The notes: generated by a model from the sequence alone, not told the origin. Positions 29,932-38,853 are shown, numbered from the stretch's first letter. The stretch is DNA of 64,000 nt from Lichenicoccus roseus (GCF_005844085.1 NZ_VCDI01000004.1:248001-312000); one strand, 5' to 3'. Numbers and translations are program-made.

Positions 29932-30729
29932 TCAGGCCGGTATCGGTCGTCCCCCCGCACGGCCACGTACGAAGTCGAGCAGCGTCGGTTCGCGGGCCGG
30001 CTCGGGCAGCGCCTCGCCGAAGCGTGCCGCCAGCAGACCGCGGCAGAGCGCGCCGTTGAACTCGACATTCACCGTCACCCGGCGCAGGTCGCGGCGATGG
30101 GCAGCGAACGATGCCGGCGTGACCGCGTCGCCCCGCTCGTTGACGAACGCCGGGTCGGCATCGCCGGCCGGCCCCACCAGGCTGCGACGGGCGAGATAGC
30201 GGGCGACCAGACGAGCGCCCTCAGGCCGCAGGTCGACGGACCGCAGGCCGCCGATCGAAAGCGACAGGATGGCGGCCTCGTCATGGCCGGCGCCGCTCAG
30301 GTGGTTGAGCACCGCCAGTTGCCGCCGCTGGAATGCCTTGAGCGCGAAGATGTGTCGCACCGCCTCCAGGTTGCCGTCGGCCTCCTCGGCGAATGCTTCC
30401 TGGAAGGACTGCCCGCTCGCCATCGCGCGGTTGATGGTTTCGGCATACATGTGGTCGCCCAGTTCGAGCCGGATGCGGCCGACCCAGGGCAGCGACGCCA
30501 CCTCGCGCCGCATGTCGTCCGCCATCAGGAAGGCGAAGTTGGCGGCGCACCAGTATGTCGGCAGCCGGAAGCCGATATCGACTGCTCCGGCGTCGTCGAC
30601 ACCGACGCCGGTGACAAAACCGAGATCAAGCACGCTTTCGTCGAGTTCCGGGTCATCGACCCGGGCAAGCCGGGCCAGCACTTCGCTGACCCGACCGCCC
30701 TCGCCCGTGACAGGCACAAGATAGGACAT
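29932..30729 (-). CDS. DUF59/MIP18-domain protein of the monooxygenase cluster
   Basis: A 265-residue soluble protein. The N-terminal third matches the DUF59 (PaaD/MIP18/SufT) fold: RLARVDDPELDESVLDLGFVTGV, then a conserved Cys in RLPTYWCAANF. The remainder is helical and of unknown fold. DUF59 proteins assist iron-sulfur or other metal-centre assembly; here the target could be the reductase's 2Fe-2S cluster or the hydroxylase di-iron site (inference). It starts 12 bases after the amidohydrolase stop. Related genes occur in other mim/prm clusters. Confidence 0.75.
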   Translation of the reverse strand: MSYLVPVTGEGGRVSEVLARLARVDDPELDESVLDLGFVTGVGVDDAGAVDIGFRLPTYWCAANFAFLMADDMRREVASLPWVGRIRLELGDHMYAETINRAMASGQSFQEAFAEEADGNLEAVRHIFALKAFQRRQLAVLNHLSGAGHDEAAILSLSIGGLRSVDLRPEGARLVARYLARRSLVGPAGDADPAFVNERGDAVTPASFAAHRRDLRRVTVNVEFNGALCRGLLAARFGEALPEPAREPTLLDFVRGRAGGRPIPA

Positions 30730-30741
30730 CGCCCCGCTCCG

Positions 30742-31761
30742 CTACTCTGCCGCCACGCGCTCGCGGAGACCGAGCCTCTGCTTCTGCTCCTCGACATTGA
30801 TGTCGTAGAGGCGCGCGGCATTCAGGCCGAGGATCTTCTTCTTGGTTTCACGCGTCAGCGACACACCGGTCTCGCGGGCGACGTCGTCCGGCAGCTCGAA
30901 GTTCATGAACTTCTCGACCAGCCATTTCGGCGTCCAGATGCCGTAGTCGCTGCCGTAGAGGATCTTGTCCTCGCCGACCCAGAACAGCAGCTCCGAGATG
31001 ATGTGCGCGAAGTAGGCCGGCCGGCTGTGGATGAACGGCAGCGCCACCGCGAGACCCGCGTAGACGTTGGTCTCCTGGGTCGCAATCCAGCAGAAATCGT
31101 CCAGGCGCGGCAGGCCGCAATGCTCGACGATGAAGTTCATGCCCTGGAAGCTGGTCGCGACATCGTCGATGTCGGCGACGTCGAACGCATCCCGGTTCAG
31201 CGGCAGGATGGTCGGGCCCTTGTGCACGTGAATGTTCTTGATGCCGAGCTTCTGCGCCGCCTCGACATAGCGGTAGCTCTCCTTGTCGGACAGCTTGTAG
31301 CCCTTGCTCTCGCCCTTCCACTCCGCCGTATAGAGCTTGACCCCCTTCAGGTGGTATTTCTCGGCGAGCGCATGCAGCGCCTCGATGCCACGCTCGCCGT
31401 CGCGCGGATCGAAGGCGCCGTTGAGGATGAAGCGGTTCGGATGCTGCTCGGCGATCTCGGCGTTCTGCTCGGTCGTATTGAAGCCGTTGACGTAGAAGTC
31501 CTTCAGGTATGTCGGCTGCAGGATCGCCATGTCGTCCGGACCGTCGATGAACAGGTCGCGCACCATCTGCTCGGACCCGTAGCGCTCGAACTTCTCGCGG
31601 CTCCAGAGCTCTTCCTTCGGGCTCAACCCGGTATGGTAGGCGTAGAAGCAGTTGATGAACTCGGCGCCGTGCACGTTCTTCTGGTTTTCCGGACGCGCAT
31701 CCCAGTTATGGACGTGCCCGTCGATGATGAAGATGTCCTCGCCATCCTTGGTGCGATACAT
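30742..31761 (-). CDS. Amidohydrolase (Amidohydro_2 family) of the monooxygenase cluster
   Basis: A 339-residue TIM-barrel metal hydrolase: IIDGHVHNW (HxH metal motif near the N-terminus), KGVKLYTAEW, NIHVHKGPTILPL, FIVEHCGLPRLDDF, ILYGSDYGIWTP (catalytic Asp region). Members of this family are often encoded inside propane, acetone and isoprene-type monooxygenase clusters, where the substrate is unproven. It may hydrolyse or decarboxylate a downstream metabolite. It lies between the coupling-protein gene and the DUF59 gene with short spacers, so it is part of the same operon. Confidence 0.83.
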   Translation of the reverse strand: MYRTKDGEDIFIIDGHVHNWDARPENQKNVHGAEFINCFYAYHTGLSPKEELWSREKFERYGSEQMVRDLFIDGPDDMAILQPTYLKDFYVNGFNTTEQNAEIAEQHPNRFILNGAFDPRDGERGIEALHALAEKYHLKGVKLYTAEWKGESKGYKLSDKESYRYVEAAQKLGIKNIHVHKGPTILPLNRDAFDVADIDDVATSFQGMNFIVEHCGLPRLDDFCWIATQETNVYAGLAVALPFIHSRPAYFAHIISELLFWVGEDKILYGSDYGIWTPKWLVEKFMNFELPDDVARETGVSLTRETKKKILGLNAARLYDINVEEQKQRLGLRERVAAE

Positions 31762-31805
31762 CGTATGACCTTCCTCTCTTTTGTCTTGGCGCGCCCTGCG
31801 GCGTG

Positions 31806-32159
31806 TTAGGAAATGTATTCCTTGACGTCGTCCATGTTGCCGAACAGCGACACGGTGTTGTCGTCGATCAGGACCATCCGGCCGTAATGCGTCGATGTCG
31901 AAATCTCGAACAGATGCGGGGTGATCTCGCGTCCCAGCCGCTCGCTGATCTCGTCCATCTTGAAGTCCAGCCGGCCCTCGCCGTCAATCCGGATCATTGC
32001 CGGCATGTAGGTGACGGTGATGCCGGGCTTCTCGCCCATCACCTCGGCGATGGCGCGCGCCTCGACGCTGTCGTTCATGGTCACCCCGCACTGGTGCGAG
32101 ATGGTGCCCTCGAACTTGAGGTCCTTCATGGATTGGAAAATATTGTCCGTATGGGACAT
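31806..32159 (-). CDS. prmD: Propane monooxygenase coupling (effector) protein
   Basis: A 117-residue MmoB/DmpM-family regulatory protein that binds the hydroxylase and tunes electron transfer and oxygen activation; it carries no cofactor. Family features include VTMNDSVEARAIAEVMGEK, VTYMPAMIRIDGEGRLDFKMDEI and LFEISTSTHYGRMV. It is encoded 31 bases after the small hydroxylase subunit, the normal A-B-C-D order of mim/prm operons. The ATG at 32159 fits family length. Confidence 0.93.
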   Translation of the reverse strand: MSHTDNIFQSMKDLKFEGTISHQCGVTMNDSVEARAIAEVMGEKPGITVTYMPAMIRIDGEGRLDFKMDEISERLGREITPHLFEISTSTHYGRMVLIDDNTVSLFGNMDDVKEYIS

Positions 32160-32190
32160 GGTTCTGTTCCTTTGTAAGCAGTCTGGCCGG

Positions 32191-33291
32191 TCAGCGGGTC
32201 GGAACGACCGAACTGACGTCTATGCCGATCTCGGCGCCGATCGCGCGCAGGCGGTCGTGCGACTGCTCGAGCGCATCGACGAAGGGCGCAATCTTCACCC
32301 GTGGCTGCGACCAGATCGGCTGCAGCTGATAGGCGGCCTCGGTCGCCAACGTGCCGTACTTGTTCACCCAGCCCTCGAACAGCACCCGGTTTACCTCGGC
32401 ATGATGCTCGTCGTTGACCAGGATCCGGTACAGCTCGATCGTATTGGCCAGGTTGCGCTCGTAGTCGCCCTCTGCCGCCGAGACTACCGCCGGCGTCATG
32501 AAGTCGTTCTGAGACGCCGCCACCTGCATCACGAAGCCGCTGCGGAACAGCTCGCCAACCAGCGGCTCGAACACCACGTTCACCGCGAAATACTGCTCGA
32601 GATAGTCTGTCGAGCCGCCGATGGTCTCGATCAACCGGCGCACGCCCTGCCAGAGCGGATCGTCCAGCCAGTGCGCCTTGCCGGCATCCTGGTCGAACTT
32701 GTCGAGATCCAGCCCGATCTCGCCCAGGTACAGCGTCAGGTCCTGGGCAAAGCGCAGCTTGTACGACGAGTTGGTCAGGATCGCGTTGTTGATCATCTGC
32801 GTGTAGCCGTATCGCTGGGCCTGCATCGTCGCCATGCCAAGGCCGAACTCCGCGTGCTTGTAGGCACCGAGATGGTCCTGCAGCACCTTCACCCACGCGC
32901 GGTCGAACCGCTTGACCGCACCGGAACGACGGCCGTTCTCGGTGACGTTGGCAATCATGCCGACAATCGTCGATTGCCGCTGGTAGTGGGTGCGCTCCCA
33001 CTCCTGGTCGACGGCCCGGAACAGGTGCCAGTTGCTGCTCTTCGCCTGCGTCCAGCTCTGCGAGTAGGTCGGCGTTCCATCGGCGAAATTGATGATCCAG
33101 TCCTGCAGAAGATACCGCGCCGGGTCTGGCTGGACATCGACGGTCATGTCCTCGTAGTGGGTCGCCCGCCGGCCCTTGGGATCGAAATAGTTGTACTTGC
33201 GGCTCTCGGACCCCGCGAACTTGGCGGCTCCCGCGGCCCCGGACTTCGGTTCCGGCTTGGCATCAGCGATCGGCTCTTGTGTCAAACTCAT
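32191..33291 (-). CDS. prmC: Propane monooxygenase hydroxylase, small (beta) subunit
   Basis: A 366-residue structural subunit of a soluble di-iron monooxygenase. Family features are YFDPKGRRATHYEDMTVDVQ, PARYLLQDWIINFADGTPTY, KSSNWHLFRAVDQEWERTHY, and FQPLVGELFRSGF-like core helices (EPLVGELFRSGFVMQVA). It has no iron ligands of its own and scaffolds the alpha subunit. It lies between reductase and coupling-protein genes. The N-terminus has a low-complexity Lys/Ala/Gly stretch that may be disordered. Confidence 0.93.
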   Translation of the reverse strand: MSLTQEPIADAKPEPKSGAAGAAKFAGSESRKYNYFDPKGRRATHYEDMTVDVQPDPARYLLQDWIINFADGTPTYSQSWTQAKSSNWHLFRAVDQEWERTHYQRQSTIVGMIANVTENGRRSGAVKRFDRAWVKVLQDHLGAYKHAEFGLGMATMQAQRYGYTQMINNAILTNSSYKLRFAQDLTLYLGEIGLDLDKFDQDAGKAHWLDDPLWQGVRRLIETIGGSTDYLEQYFAVNVVFEPLVGELFRSGFVMQVAASQNDFMTPAVVSAAEGDYERNLANTIELYRILVNDEHHAEVNRVLFEGWVNKYGTLATEAAYQLQPIWSQPRVKIAPFVDALEQSHDRLRAIGAEIGIDVSSVVPTR

Positions 33292-33357
33292 GGTCGCGTC
33301 CCTTGTTGCTCGAATGACCGGCGCAGCGGCGGCCCGCCCGCTACCAGGCCGATGCCC

Positions 33358-34401
33358 TCAGATCGCTGTGGTGAACTTGTCGAAATAGATGTGCTCGGGC
33401 TCGACGCCGGCCATCTGCAGCACCGGCAGCACCGCATCGATCATCGGCGGCGGCCCGCAGGAATAGGCGTCGATGCCATCGCCGAATTGTTCGGCCGCCA
33501 GGCGTCGACGGACCACCTCGTGGATGAAGCCGGTTTCTCCGTCCCAGGGCTCCGGGTCCGCCGGATCGGCGTGCGACAGAGCCGGGATGAACTCGAAGTC
33601 CGGCAGCGCCGCCGTCATCTTCCTGAACTCGTCGAGGAAGAAAAGGTCGTTGCGCGTGCGTGCCCCGTAGAAGAAGCGCACCGGACGCTGCTCCCGGCCG
33701 GCGACATGATCGCGCAGGATCGACCAGAGCGGCGACATTCCGGACCCGCCGCCGATCAGCACCATCGGCCCGGTCCGGCCTTCGCGCCGGAAGCAGGTGC
33801 CGTACGGGCCCTTCGCGACCACGGCGTCGCCCGCTGCCAGCCTGCCATCCAGCAGTGCGGAGAAAGCGCCGCCCGAGTAGAGTTTGATGATGAACTCGAG
33901 CGTGGTGCCACCCGTCGGTGGGTTAGCCATCGAGTACGCCCGCGTCACGCCATGGCCCGGCAAGGCCAGGTCCACATACTGCCCGGCCCAGAACCGCAGC
34001 GGTGTCTCGAGCTCGACCGTCAGCAACCGTATGTCGTGGGTCAGGGAGGTCACCGATACCACGCAGCCGGGGAACTCCTTCACCGCGATCGAGCGGCTCA
34101 TCAGGTCCTCGTCGTAGTTCAGCAGCTCGACGGTGATGTCGCTGAACGCCAGCGTCCGGCAGAGCAGGATATGGTCGGTTTCCCGCTCGGCGTCGGACAG
34201 GGCGAAGGTCGAGTATTTCAGCAACTCGATGTCGCCCTCGACGAGCCGGGACTTGCAGCTCGCGCACTGGCCTTCCTTGCAGCCGTGCATGACCGAGATA
34301 CCCTGCCGGAACGCGGCGTCCAGCACGGTCTCGCCCTCATGCACGTCCATCTCGACGCCCACGGGCTCGAAGCGGACGGTGAAGCCGGTTGCATCGGCCA
34401 T
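33358..34401 (-). CDS. prmB: Propane monooxygenase reductase (2Fe-2S, FAD, NADH)
   Basis: A 347-residue electron-transfer protein passing electrons from NADH to the hydroxylase. An N-terminal plant-type ferredoxin domain has cluster ligands in GCKEGQCASCKS and LLCRTLAF. It is followed by an FAD-binding barrel (RAYSMANPP) and an NAD domain (VLIGGGSGMSPLWSIL, YSCGPPPMIDAV). It is the second gene of the operon, 75 bases after the large subunit. The domain order is standard for class IV/V soluble di-iron monooxygenase reductases. Confidence 0.95.
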   Translation of the reverse strand: MADATGFTVRFEPVGVEMDVHEGETVLDAAFRQGISVMHGCKEGQCASCKSRLVEGDIELLKYSTFALSDAERETDHILLCRTLAFSDITVELLNYDEDLMSRSIAVKEFPGCVVSVTSLTHDIRLLTVELETPLRFWAGQYVDLALPGHGVTRAYSMANPPTGGTTLEFIIKLYSGGAFSALLDGRLAAGDAVVAKGPYGTCFRREGRTGPMVLIGGGSGMSPLWSILRDHVAGREQRPVRFFYGARTRNDLFFLDEFRKMTAALPDFEFIPALSHADPADPEPWDGETGFIHEVVRRRLAAEQFGDGIDAYSCGPPPMIDAVLPVLQMAGVEPEHIYFDKFTTAI

Positions 34402-34476
34402 GAAAGATCAAGTCTCCAAAATTGGGGAGCGGGTCGGGGACCGGCGCGAGGCCGGCCCCCTTTCCTGTCTCTGGCG

Positions 34477-36147
34477 TCAGTTCGGCGAAGTGATGGTGAA
34501 GCCGGCGCGATAGGTGGCCAGCGACGCCTCGCGCGCCTCCGGTGTCATTTCGCGCAGGGTCCGCAGCGGACTGCCGAGGGTGTTGCCGCGCACATGGTCC
34601 AGCGTCCACATCTTGCTGTCGTCGAAATGCAGATGCGGTTGCGGCACCAGCGTCTTGCCGTCGCTGCGCACGAAGCCGAGATCGACCAGCGCGTCGGCCA
34701 GGTCCCAGCCATGGTAGCAATCCTCCCACTCGCGGCGACCGCTGAAGCGGCCCATCGCGGGCGTCGGACGACCCTCGTACTCCGCCGCGAAGGCGGTCTT
34801 GTGGGTCCAGCGGCAGACTTCCGAGCAGTATGTGTAGAGCTTGCCGTCGACGGTGTCGGTCTTGATGTCCTCCCGGATCAGGCAGGGCACCAGGCACGAC
34901 CAGCAGCGATGCGGATACACGTAGCCGACTTCCTGGTTGAACAGGATGTTCTGCTCACCCGGCTGGCTCAGCTTCGCATACCACTTCCAGTAGTTGCCGA
35001 ACTCGGCATACCAGCCGGGATACTTGTGCTCGAACCACTCGAAGTCGCGTTCGGTCATCGCCTCCTGGCGCCAGAACGCCACCGGCCAACCAACCGAGAA
35101 GAACTGCGCGGTCTTGTGCACGTAGTTCTTCTTGACGATCCGGTCCCATGCCGCATTGACGTCGTCATGATGGATCTTGATGCCGTACTTCTCGAGCGGC
35201 AGCATATAGGTCCGGTAGTAGTCCTCGTAGATCCAGCGATGCCAGAGCTCGGCATAGCTCTCCTTGTTCTTGTCGCGGTTCGTGGTGCCGTATTCGACGA
35301 TGGTGCCGACCGCGGCGTCGATGATCGCGTGGTTCTGCCAGAACGCGTATTTGAGGTCGCGCTCGATCAGCTGGTGGTTGTCGGGATCGTTGATGATCGA
35401 CATCAGCATGGAATGGCCGTTGCCGATATGCCGGCTCTCGTCGGACTGCACGGACAGGAACACGGTCGGCAGCGCGTAGTCACCGTTGCGCGCGGCCTCG
35501 GACGGCATCGCCACGAACAGGGTGTTGGTGAAGCCGGTCTCGGCGACCACGGTGAGGTATATGTTGGCCGAGGTGATCGCGTCACCGGTGACGAAGCCTT
35601 CGGCGAACTGGCGGCCGATGGTGGTCGCATAGCACTTGCCGAACGCTGCCTCGGTGATGTCGAAGCCCGACGGGTCGATGTAGTTCTCCATGTACCATTT
35701 CTTGAGGTTCATCTGGATGGTCGAGTGGCGGAACTCGTCCACCATCTGCATCGTGAACCCGGTGCGCAGCTCCTCACCCGGCGCAAGGCGGGCCACCATC
35801 GCCATCGAGCGTGCCGCGGAGATTTCCGGGAACGGGATGATCGACAGGAACAGTTTCATCCACTCGACCCAGCGCGGCTCGACATTGCGGAACATGTCGC
35901 CACGCAGCGCCGCATCGAGCGCGCCGTAGACCCGGTTGTCCTTCTCTTCCTGCATCGGGAAGTACGACCGCAGGACCTGCTTCATCGGGTCGCGGGGCGC
36001 CTTCTTGATCTTGTAGTCGGTCGGGAAGGTCATCGCTTCCTGCACGTAGCTTGGCGTCCAGCCGAGATCGGCGGTGCGCTTGGCCGCGTCTGCGATGCTC
36101 ATCCCTTTCTGGCTGGTGATTTTCGTAAGCGAAAGACTAGCCGACAT
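34477..36147 (-). CDS. prmA: Propane monooxygenase hydroxylase, large (alpha) subunit
   Basis: The catalytic di-iron subunit, 556 residues. Both iron-binding ExxH motifs are present: DEFRH (Glu138-His141) and DESRH (Glu237-His240), with a bridging Glu in VVAETGF. The protein closely follows MimA/PrmA of actinobacteria and Methylocella over long stretches (DLGWTPSYVQEAMTFPTDYK, RCWSCLVPCLIRED), including the Cys-rich C-terminal region. It inserts oxygen into propane to give 2-propanol, and MimA-type enzymes also oxidise acetone. The ATG at 36147 follows an AGAGGAG ribosome site. The substrate assignment is by similarity recalled from the family, not tested here. Confidence 0.95.
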   Translation of the reverse strand: MSASLSLTKITSQKGMSIADAAKRTADLGWTPSYVQEAMTFPTDYKIKKAPRDPMKQVLRSYFPMQEEKDNRVYGALDAALRGDMFRNVEPRWVEWMKLFLSIIPFPEISAARSMAMVARLAPGEELRTGFTMQMVDEFRHSTIQMNLKKWYMENYIDPSGFDITEAAFGKCYATTIGRQFAEGFVTGDAITSANIYLTVVAETGFTNTLFVAMPSEAARNGDYALPTVFLSVQSDESRHIGNGHSMLMSIINDPDNHQLIERDLKYAFWQNHAIIDAAVGTIVEYGTTNRDKNKESYAELWHRWIYEDYYRTYMLPLEKYGIKIHHDDVNAAWDRIVKKNYVHKTAQFFSVGWPVAFWRQEAMTERDFEWFEHKYPGWYAEFGNYWKWYAKLSQPGEQNILFNQEVGYVYPHRCWSCLVPCLIREDIKTDTVDGKLYTYCSEVCRWTHKTAFAAEYEGRPTPAMGRFSGRREWEDCYHGWDLADALVDLGFVRSDGKTLVPQPHLHFDDSKMWTLDHVRGNTLGSPLRTLREMTPEAREASLATYRAGFTITSPN

Positions 36148-36365
36148 ATTGGAGCTCCTCTTGGGTTGCACTGCGCGTAGCCCTGCACTTGATGCAACAG
36201 TATTCGGGAATGACAGCTTCTACGCTTGCATAGCCGGCAATCAGCCTGTCCGATTAGTTCGGACATATTGTTTTTAGCTTATCCGGCCCATCCTGGTGCG
36301 CCGCAGCATTCCCAGATACTTGGTATCTGTGCTCGAGGGATATTCAACTACGCAAAGGCCTTCAG

Positions 36366-36381
36366 TGCAAGTGCTATGCCA
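36366..36381 (-). promoter_or_regulatory. Sigma54 (-24/-12) promoter of the propane monooxygenase operon
   Basis: On the minus strand the sequence is TGGCATAGCACTTGCA: GG and GC are exactly 10 bases apart, and it matches TGGCAC-N5-TTGCA at nearly all positions. The predicted start of transcription near 36355 leaves a leader of about 208 bases before prmA. A GAFTGA-bearing activator is encoded in the same operon. Confidence 0.8.
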
Positions 36382-36453
36382 CCGCTGTGGCGTGTTTTAT
36401 TTGGCGGATAGCCTCGAATTCAATGTTCGCAACAGCTTTATTGCTCTGCAGCA

Positions 36454-36470
36454 TGTCCCAATTTGGGACA
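36454..36470. promoter_or_regulatory. Candidate activator site (UAS) upstream of the prm promoter
   Basis: TGTCCCAA-T-TTGGGACA is a perfect 8-bp inverted repeat centred about 82 bases upstream of the -24 element, a normal distance for a sigma54 activator. It overlaps a second repeat, GGACA-GTG-TGTCC. The likely binder is the MimR-like protein encoded at 26194-28179. Confidence 0.6.
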
Positions 36471-36519
36471 GTGTGTCCGCTCCCGCACGAGACCTGCGAC
36501 AGCGGCACCCATCCGAACC

Positions 36520-36696
36520 TCAGTGCCCGCTCTCGGCGGCGGGGCGGCGCCCGACCGGCTTCCCCTCGGCGATGAAGCGCGCCGCCAGGACCAGCGCGCC
36601 CATCGTGAAGTCCTTGCCGTGGGCTGCGATCATCTCGTCGGAGAGCAGCCCAAGCCGCTCGAAGAAGCCATCCTTGGACGAGCTCTCGTCACTCAT
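36520..36696 (-). CDS. 58-residue hypothetical protein, last gene of the adh operon
   Basis: A small acidic-then-basic soluble protein that I do not recognise: MSDESSSKDGFFERLGLL, then HGKDFTMGALVLAARFIAEG, ending AAESGH. The helical middle looks amphipathic. Its ATG lies 8 bases inside the end of the WD40 gene, indicating translational coupling. It is the fourth gene of adh-cobW-WD40 and may assist that module. It is too short for confident assignment, but the overlap and codon pattern favour a real gene. Confidence 0.6.
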   Translation of the reverse strand: MSDESSSKDGFFERLGLLSDEMIAAHGKDFTMGALVLAARFIAEGKPVGRRPAAESGH

Positions 36697-37840
36697 GTCG
36701 CACGGCTCCGCTGGCAGGGGTTGATGTCGGATCGGACGAAGCGAAGCGGAACAGCAGGCCCGGCAACGGAATCAGCCCGGCCTCGCCGCCCTGGGTCCCC
36801 AAGGCCAATCGCTCACCATCGTCCGACCAGGCGAGCGCGGTGACCGACCCGCCACCGGACGACTTCACGAACAGCACGTCGTCGCTGCCCGGCTGGCAGA
36901 GCAGCACGGCGCCGTTGTGGTAGCCGGCGGCGATCAACGGCCGGGTCGGATGGCAGGCAACCCGGCAGACCGGCAACCGGCTGCTCGGCAGGCCGCATTC
37001 GATCGGCGTGCTGCCTTCCCCGGGAGGATCGAAGCGCCAGCACACCACCCGTGGCGCGCCGCTGCTCGCCAGGATGCGGCCGCCTGCGGAGAACGACAGC
37101 GAGCGCGGCTGGCCGGGATAGCCGCCCATCTCGATGTCGCCGGCATCCGACAGGCGCCAGCCATGCAGGGCGTTCTCCTGCAGGCCGGCGACGAGATAGG
37201 CGCTGTCCTGGCTCCAGGCGAGCGAAAGCGGGCATCCCGGTGTCACCAGCACGCGGACCGGTGCGTCCGGCGACCAGAGGGTGACGCCGCGATAATGCGC
37301 GATCGCGAGCCGCCCGCCGCCGGCGTCGAAGGCAAGCGCGGTCGCCGTGGCCGGCAGGTCGAGCATATGCTGGCCGAGCCCGCCGAGTGCGACCTGCCGT
37401 CCGCTGGCTGCGGCCGTCCAGCCCGACGCACCGGACGCGACCAGGTCGATCCAGCGGCCCGGCTGCCTGGCCAGCACCGTGACCGTGCCCTCCGCATCCG
37501 TGCCGGCCAGCACGCCATCGTCGCCGCCGGTCAGGAAGCCGCCGCCCGGGTGGCGGGCAATCGCAAGGCAGGCGCCGTCATGCACACGGAGGCGGGTCGC
37601 CGGCGGCTGCGCCTGCGTGGCGGGGATCAGCCGCGTGCCACCCTCGACCGGCTCCAGCTGCGGACCGCCCTGCCATTGGGCGCGCCCCATGGCGAGCGAG
37701 CCGTCGCCGAGCCCGAAGCCTGCGAGGTCGCCGTCCCACGCGACACCGGCTACCGGGGCACCAAGCGCCCAGGACGCCCCCAGCACGTCCAGCAACGGCG
37801 ACGGCGATCCGGAAGAGGCGCCGATCGGAAGCCCGCGCAT
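36689..37840 (-). CDS. WD40-repeat protein
   Basis: A 383-residue beta-propeller built from about seven WD40-like repeats, for example HDGACLAIARHPGGGFLTGG, LAWSQDSAYLVAGL, VACHPTRPLIAAGYHNGA and ALAWSDDGERLALGTQGG. There is no signal peptide, so it is predicted cytoplasmic. Such propellers act as protein-interaction platforms. Its start overlaps the stop of the CobW-family gene by 1 base (TGATG), so it probably works with the GTPase or the alcohol dehydrogenase. WD40 proteins in a zinc-dehydrogenase operon are unusual. A specific function is not known. Confidence 0.82.
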   Translation of the reverse strand: MRGLPIGASSGSPSPLLDVLGASWALGAPVAGVAWDGDLAGFGLGDGSLAMGRAQWQGGPQLEPVEGGTRLIPATQAQPPATRLRVHDGACLAIARHPGGGFLTGGDDGVLAGTDAEGTVTVLARQPGRWIDLVASGASGWTAAASGRQVALGGLGQHMLDLPATATALAFDAGGGRLAIAHYRGVTLWSPDAPVRVLVTPGCPLSLAWSQDSAYLVAGLQENALHGWRLSDAGDIEMGGYPGQPRSLSFSAGGRILASSGAPRVVCWRFDPPGEGSTPIECGLPSSRLPVCRVACHPTRPLIAAGYHNGAVLLCQPGSDDVLFVKSSGGGSVTALAWSDDGERLALGTQGGEAGLIPLPGLLFRFASSDPTSTPASGAVRHE

Positions 37841-38853
37841 CAGGCCGCCTCGCAGAGTTTCAGCGTGTGCAGCATGTCCTCGCGATCGAGGTGCCGGCCG
37901 ATGAACACCAGCCGGCTGTCCCGGGTCTCGTCCGCTCGCCAGGGCCGGTCGAGTTCGGTGTCCATCATCATGTGCACGCCCTGGAACACGAACCGCTCCT
38001 CCGTCTCGGCGAGGTCGACGATCCCCTTGGCGCGCAGCAGATCGGCGCCCTGCTCGATGACGAGACGCTGCAGCCACGCCATGAACTGCGTGCGTTCCAG
38101 AGGCCGGTCGAGACGCAGGCTGACGCATCCGATGGTGTCGCCGTGCCGCGCGACATGGGGCTCGTGACGATGCGTATCAGGCTCGATATCCCGCAGGTCG
38201 AGCCTGGACAGGTCGAAACCGCCGCGATCCATCACCTCGTCCAGCGGCACCGCCGCGCGCACGCTGCGCAGCAGCCGTACCGACGGGTTCGCGCGCAGCA
38301 CCGCGTTCTCCGCCGCCGCCAGTCCCGCGGCATCGACCAGGTCGGTCTTGTTGACGAGCACGATATCGGCCAGCGCCAGCTGCGCCGGAGCCTCCCGGCT
38401 GCCGGCGAGGTTGGCCACCAGATGCCGCGCGTCGGCCACGCAGACGATGCTGTCCAGCCGCGCATAGTGGCGGACCAGGTCGTCGCTGAAGAAAGTCTGC
38501 GCCACCGGCGCGGGATCGGCGAGCCCGGAGGTCTCGATCAGGATGCCGTCGAACCGGCCCGGACGCTTCGAGAGGCCGCCGATCACCCGCAGCAGGTCGC
38601 CGCGGACCTTGCAGCAGACGCAGCCGTTGTTGAGCTCGAACACCTCCTCCTCGGCGCCGACCACCAGCCCGCCATCGATGCCCAGCTCGCCAAACTCGTT
38701 GACGATCACCGCATAGCGCCGGCCATGCGCCTCCGAGAGGATACGGTTCAGCAGCGTGGTCTTGCCGGCACCGAGGAAGCCGGTCAGCACGGTGACCGGC
38801 ACGCGACGATCCTGGGTGGCCACTGCCTCGACGGCTGCTGCCGGCTGCGTCAT
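37840..38853 (-). CDS. CobW/COG0523-family metallochaperone GTPase
   Basis: A 337-residue G3E GTPase. Walker A is [10 protein letters not shown], the metal-binding CxCC motif is GCVCCKV, Walker B lies in [11 protein letters not shown], the guanine specificity motif is NKTD, and a His-rich segment ([12 protein letters not shown]) precedes the C-terminal CobW_C domain ([11 protein letters not shown]). The family inserts or delivers zinc, cobalt or iron to client enzymes. It overlaps the zinc alcohol dehydrogenase stop by 4 bases (ATGA), which makes that dehydrogenase the obvious candidate client (inference). Confidence 0.9.
   Translation of the reverse strand: MTQPAAAVEAVATQDRRVPVTVLTGFLGAGKTTLLNRILSEAHGRRYAVIVNEFGELGIDGGLVVGAEEEVFELNNGCVCCKVRGDLLRVIGGLSKRPGRFDGILIETSGLADPAPVAQTFFSDDLVRHYARLDSIVCVADARHLVANLAGSREAPAQLALADIVLVNKTDLVDAAGLAAAENAVLRANPSVRLLRSVRAAVPLDEVMDRGGFDLSRLDLRDIEPDTHRHEPHVARHGDTIGCVSLRLDRPLERTQFMAWLQRLVIEQGADLLRAKGIVDLAETEERFVFQGVHMMMDTELDRPWRADETRDSRLVFIGRHLDREDMLHTLKLCEAA

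Noticed and set aside
34477..36147. Methane monooxygenase (MmoX) as the identity of the large hydroxylase subunit
   Set aside because: The sequence follows MimA/PrmA throughout, the gene order is A-B-C-D of propane monooxygenases, and the mmoXYBZDC order with a separate gamma subunit is absent.
32011..36180. Very long open frame on the plus strand (about 1389 codons) opposite the propane monooxygenase genes
   Set aside because: It lies antisense to five clearly homologous genes, has Arg/His/Val-rich composition typical of a GC-rich shadow frame, and has no domain signature.
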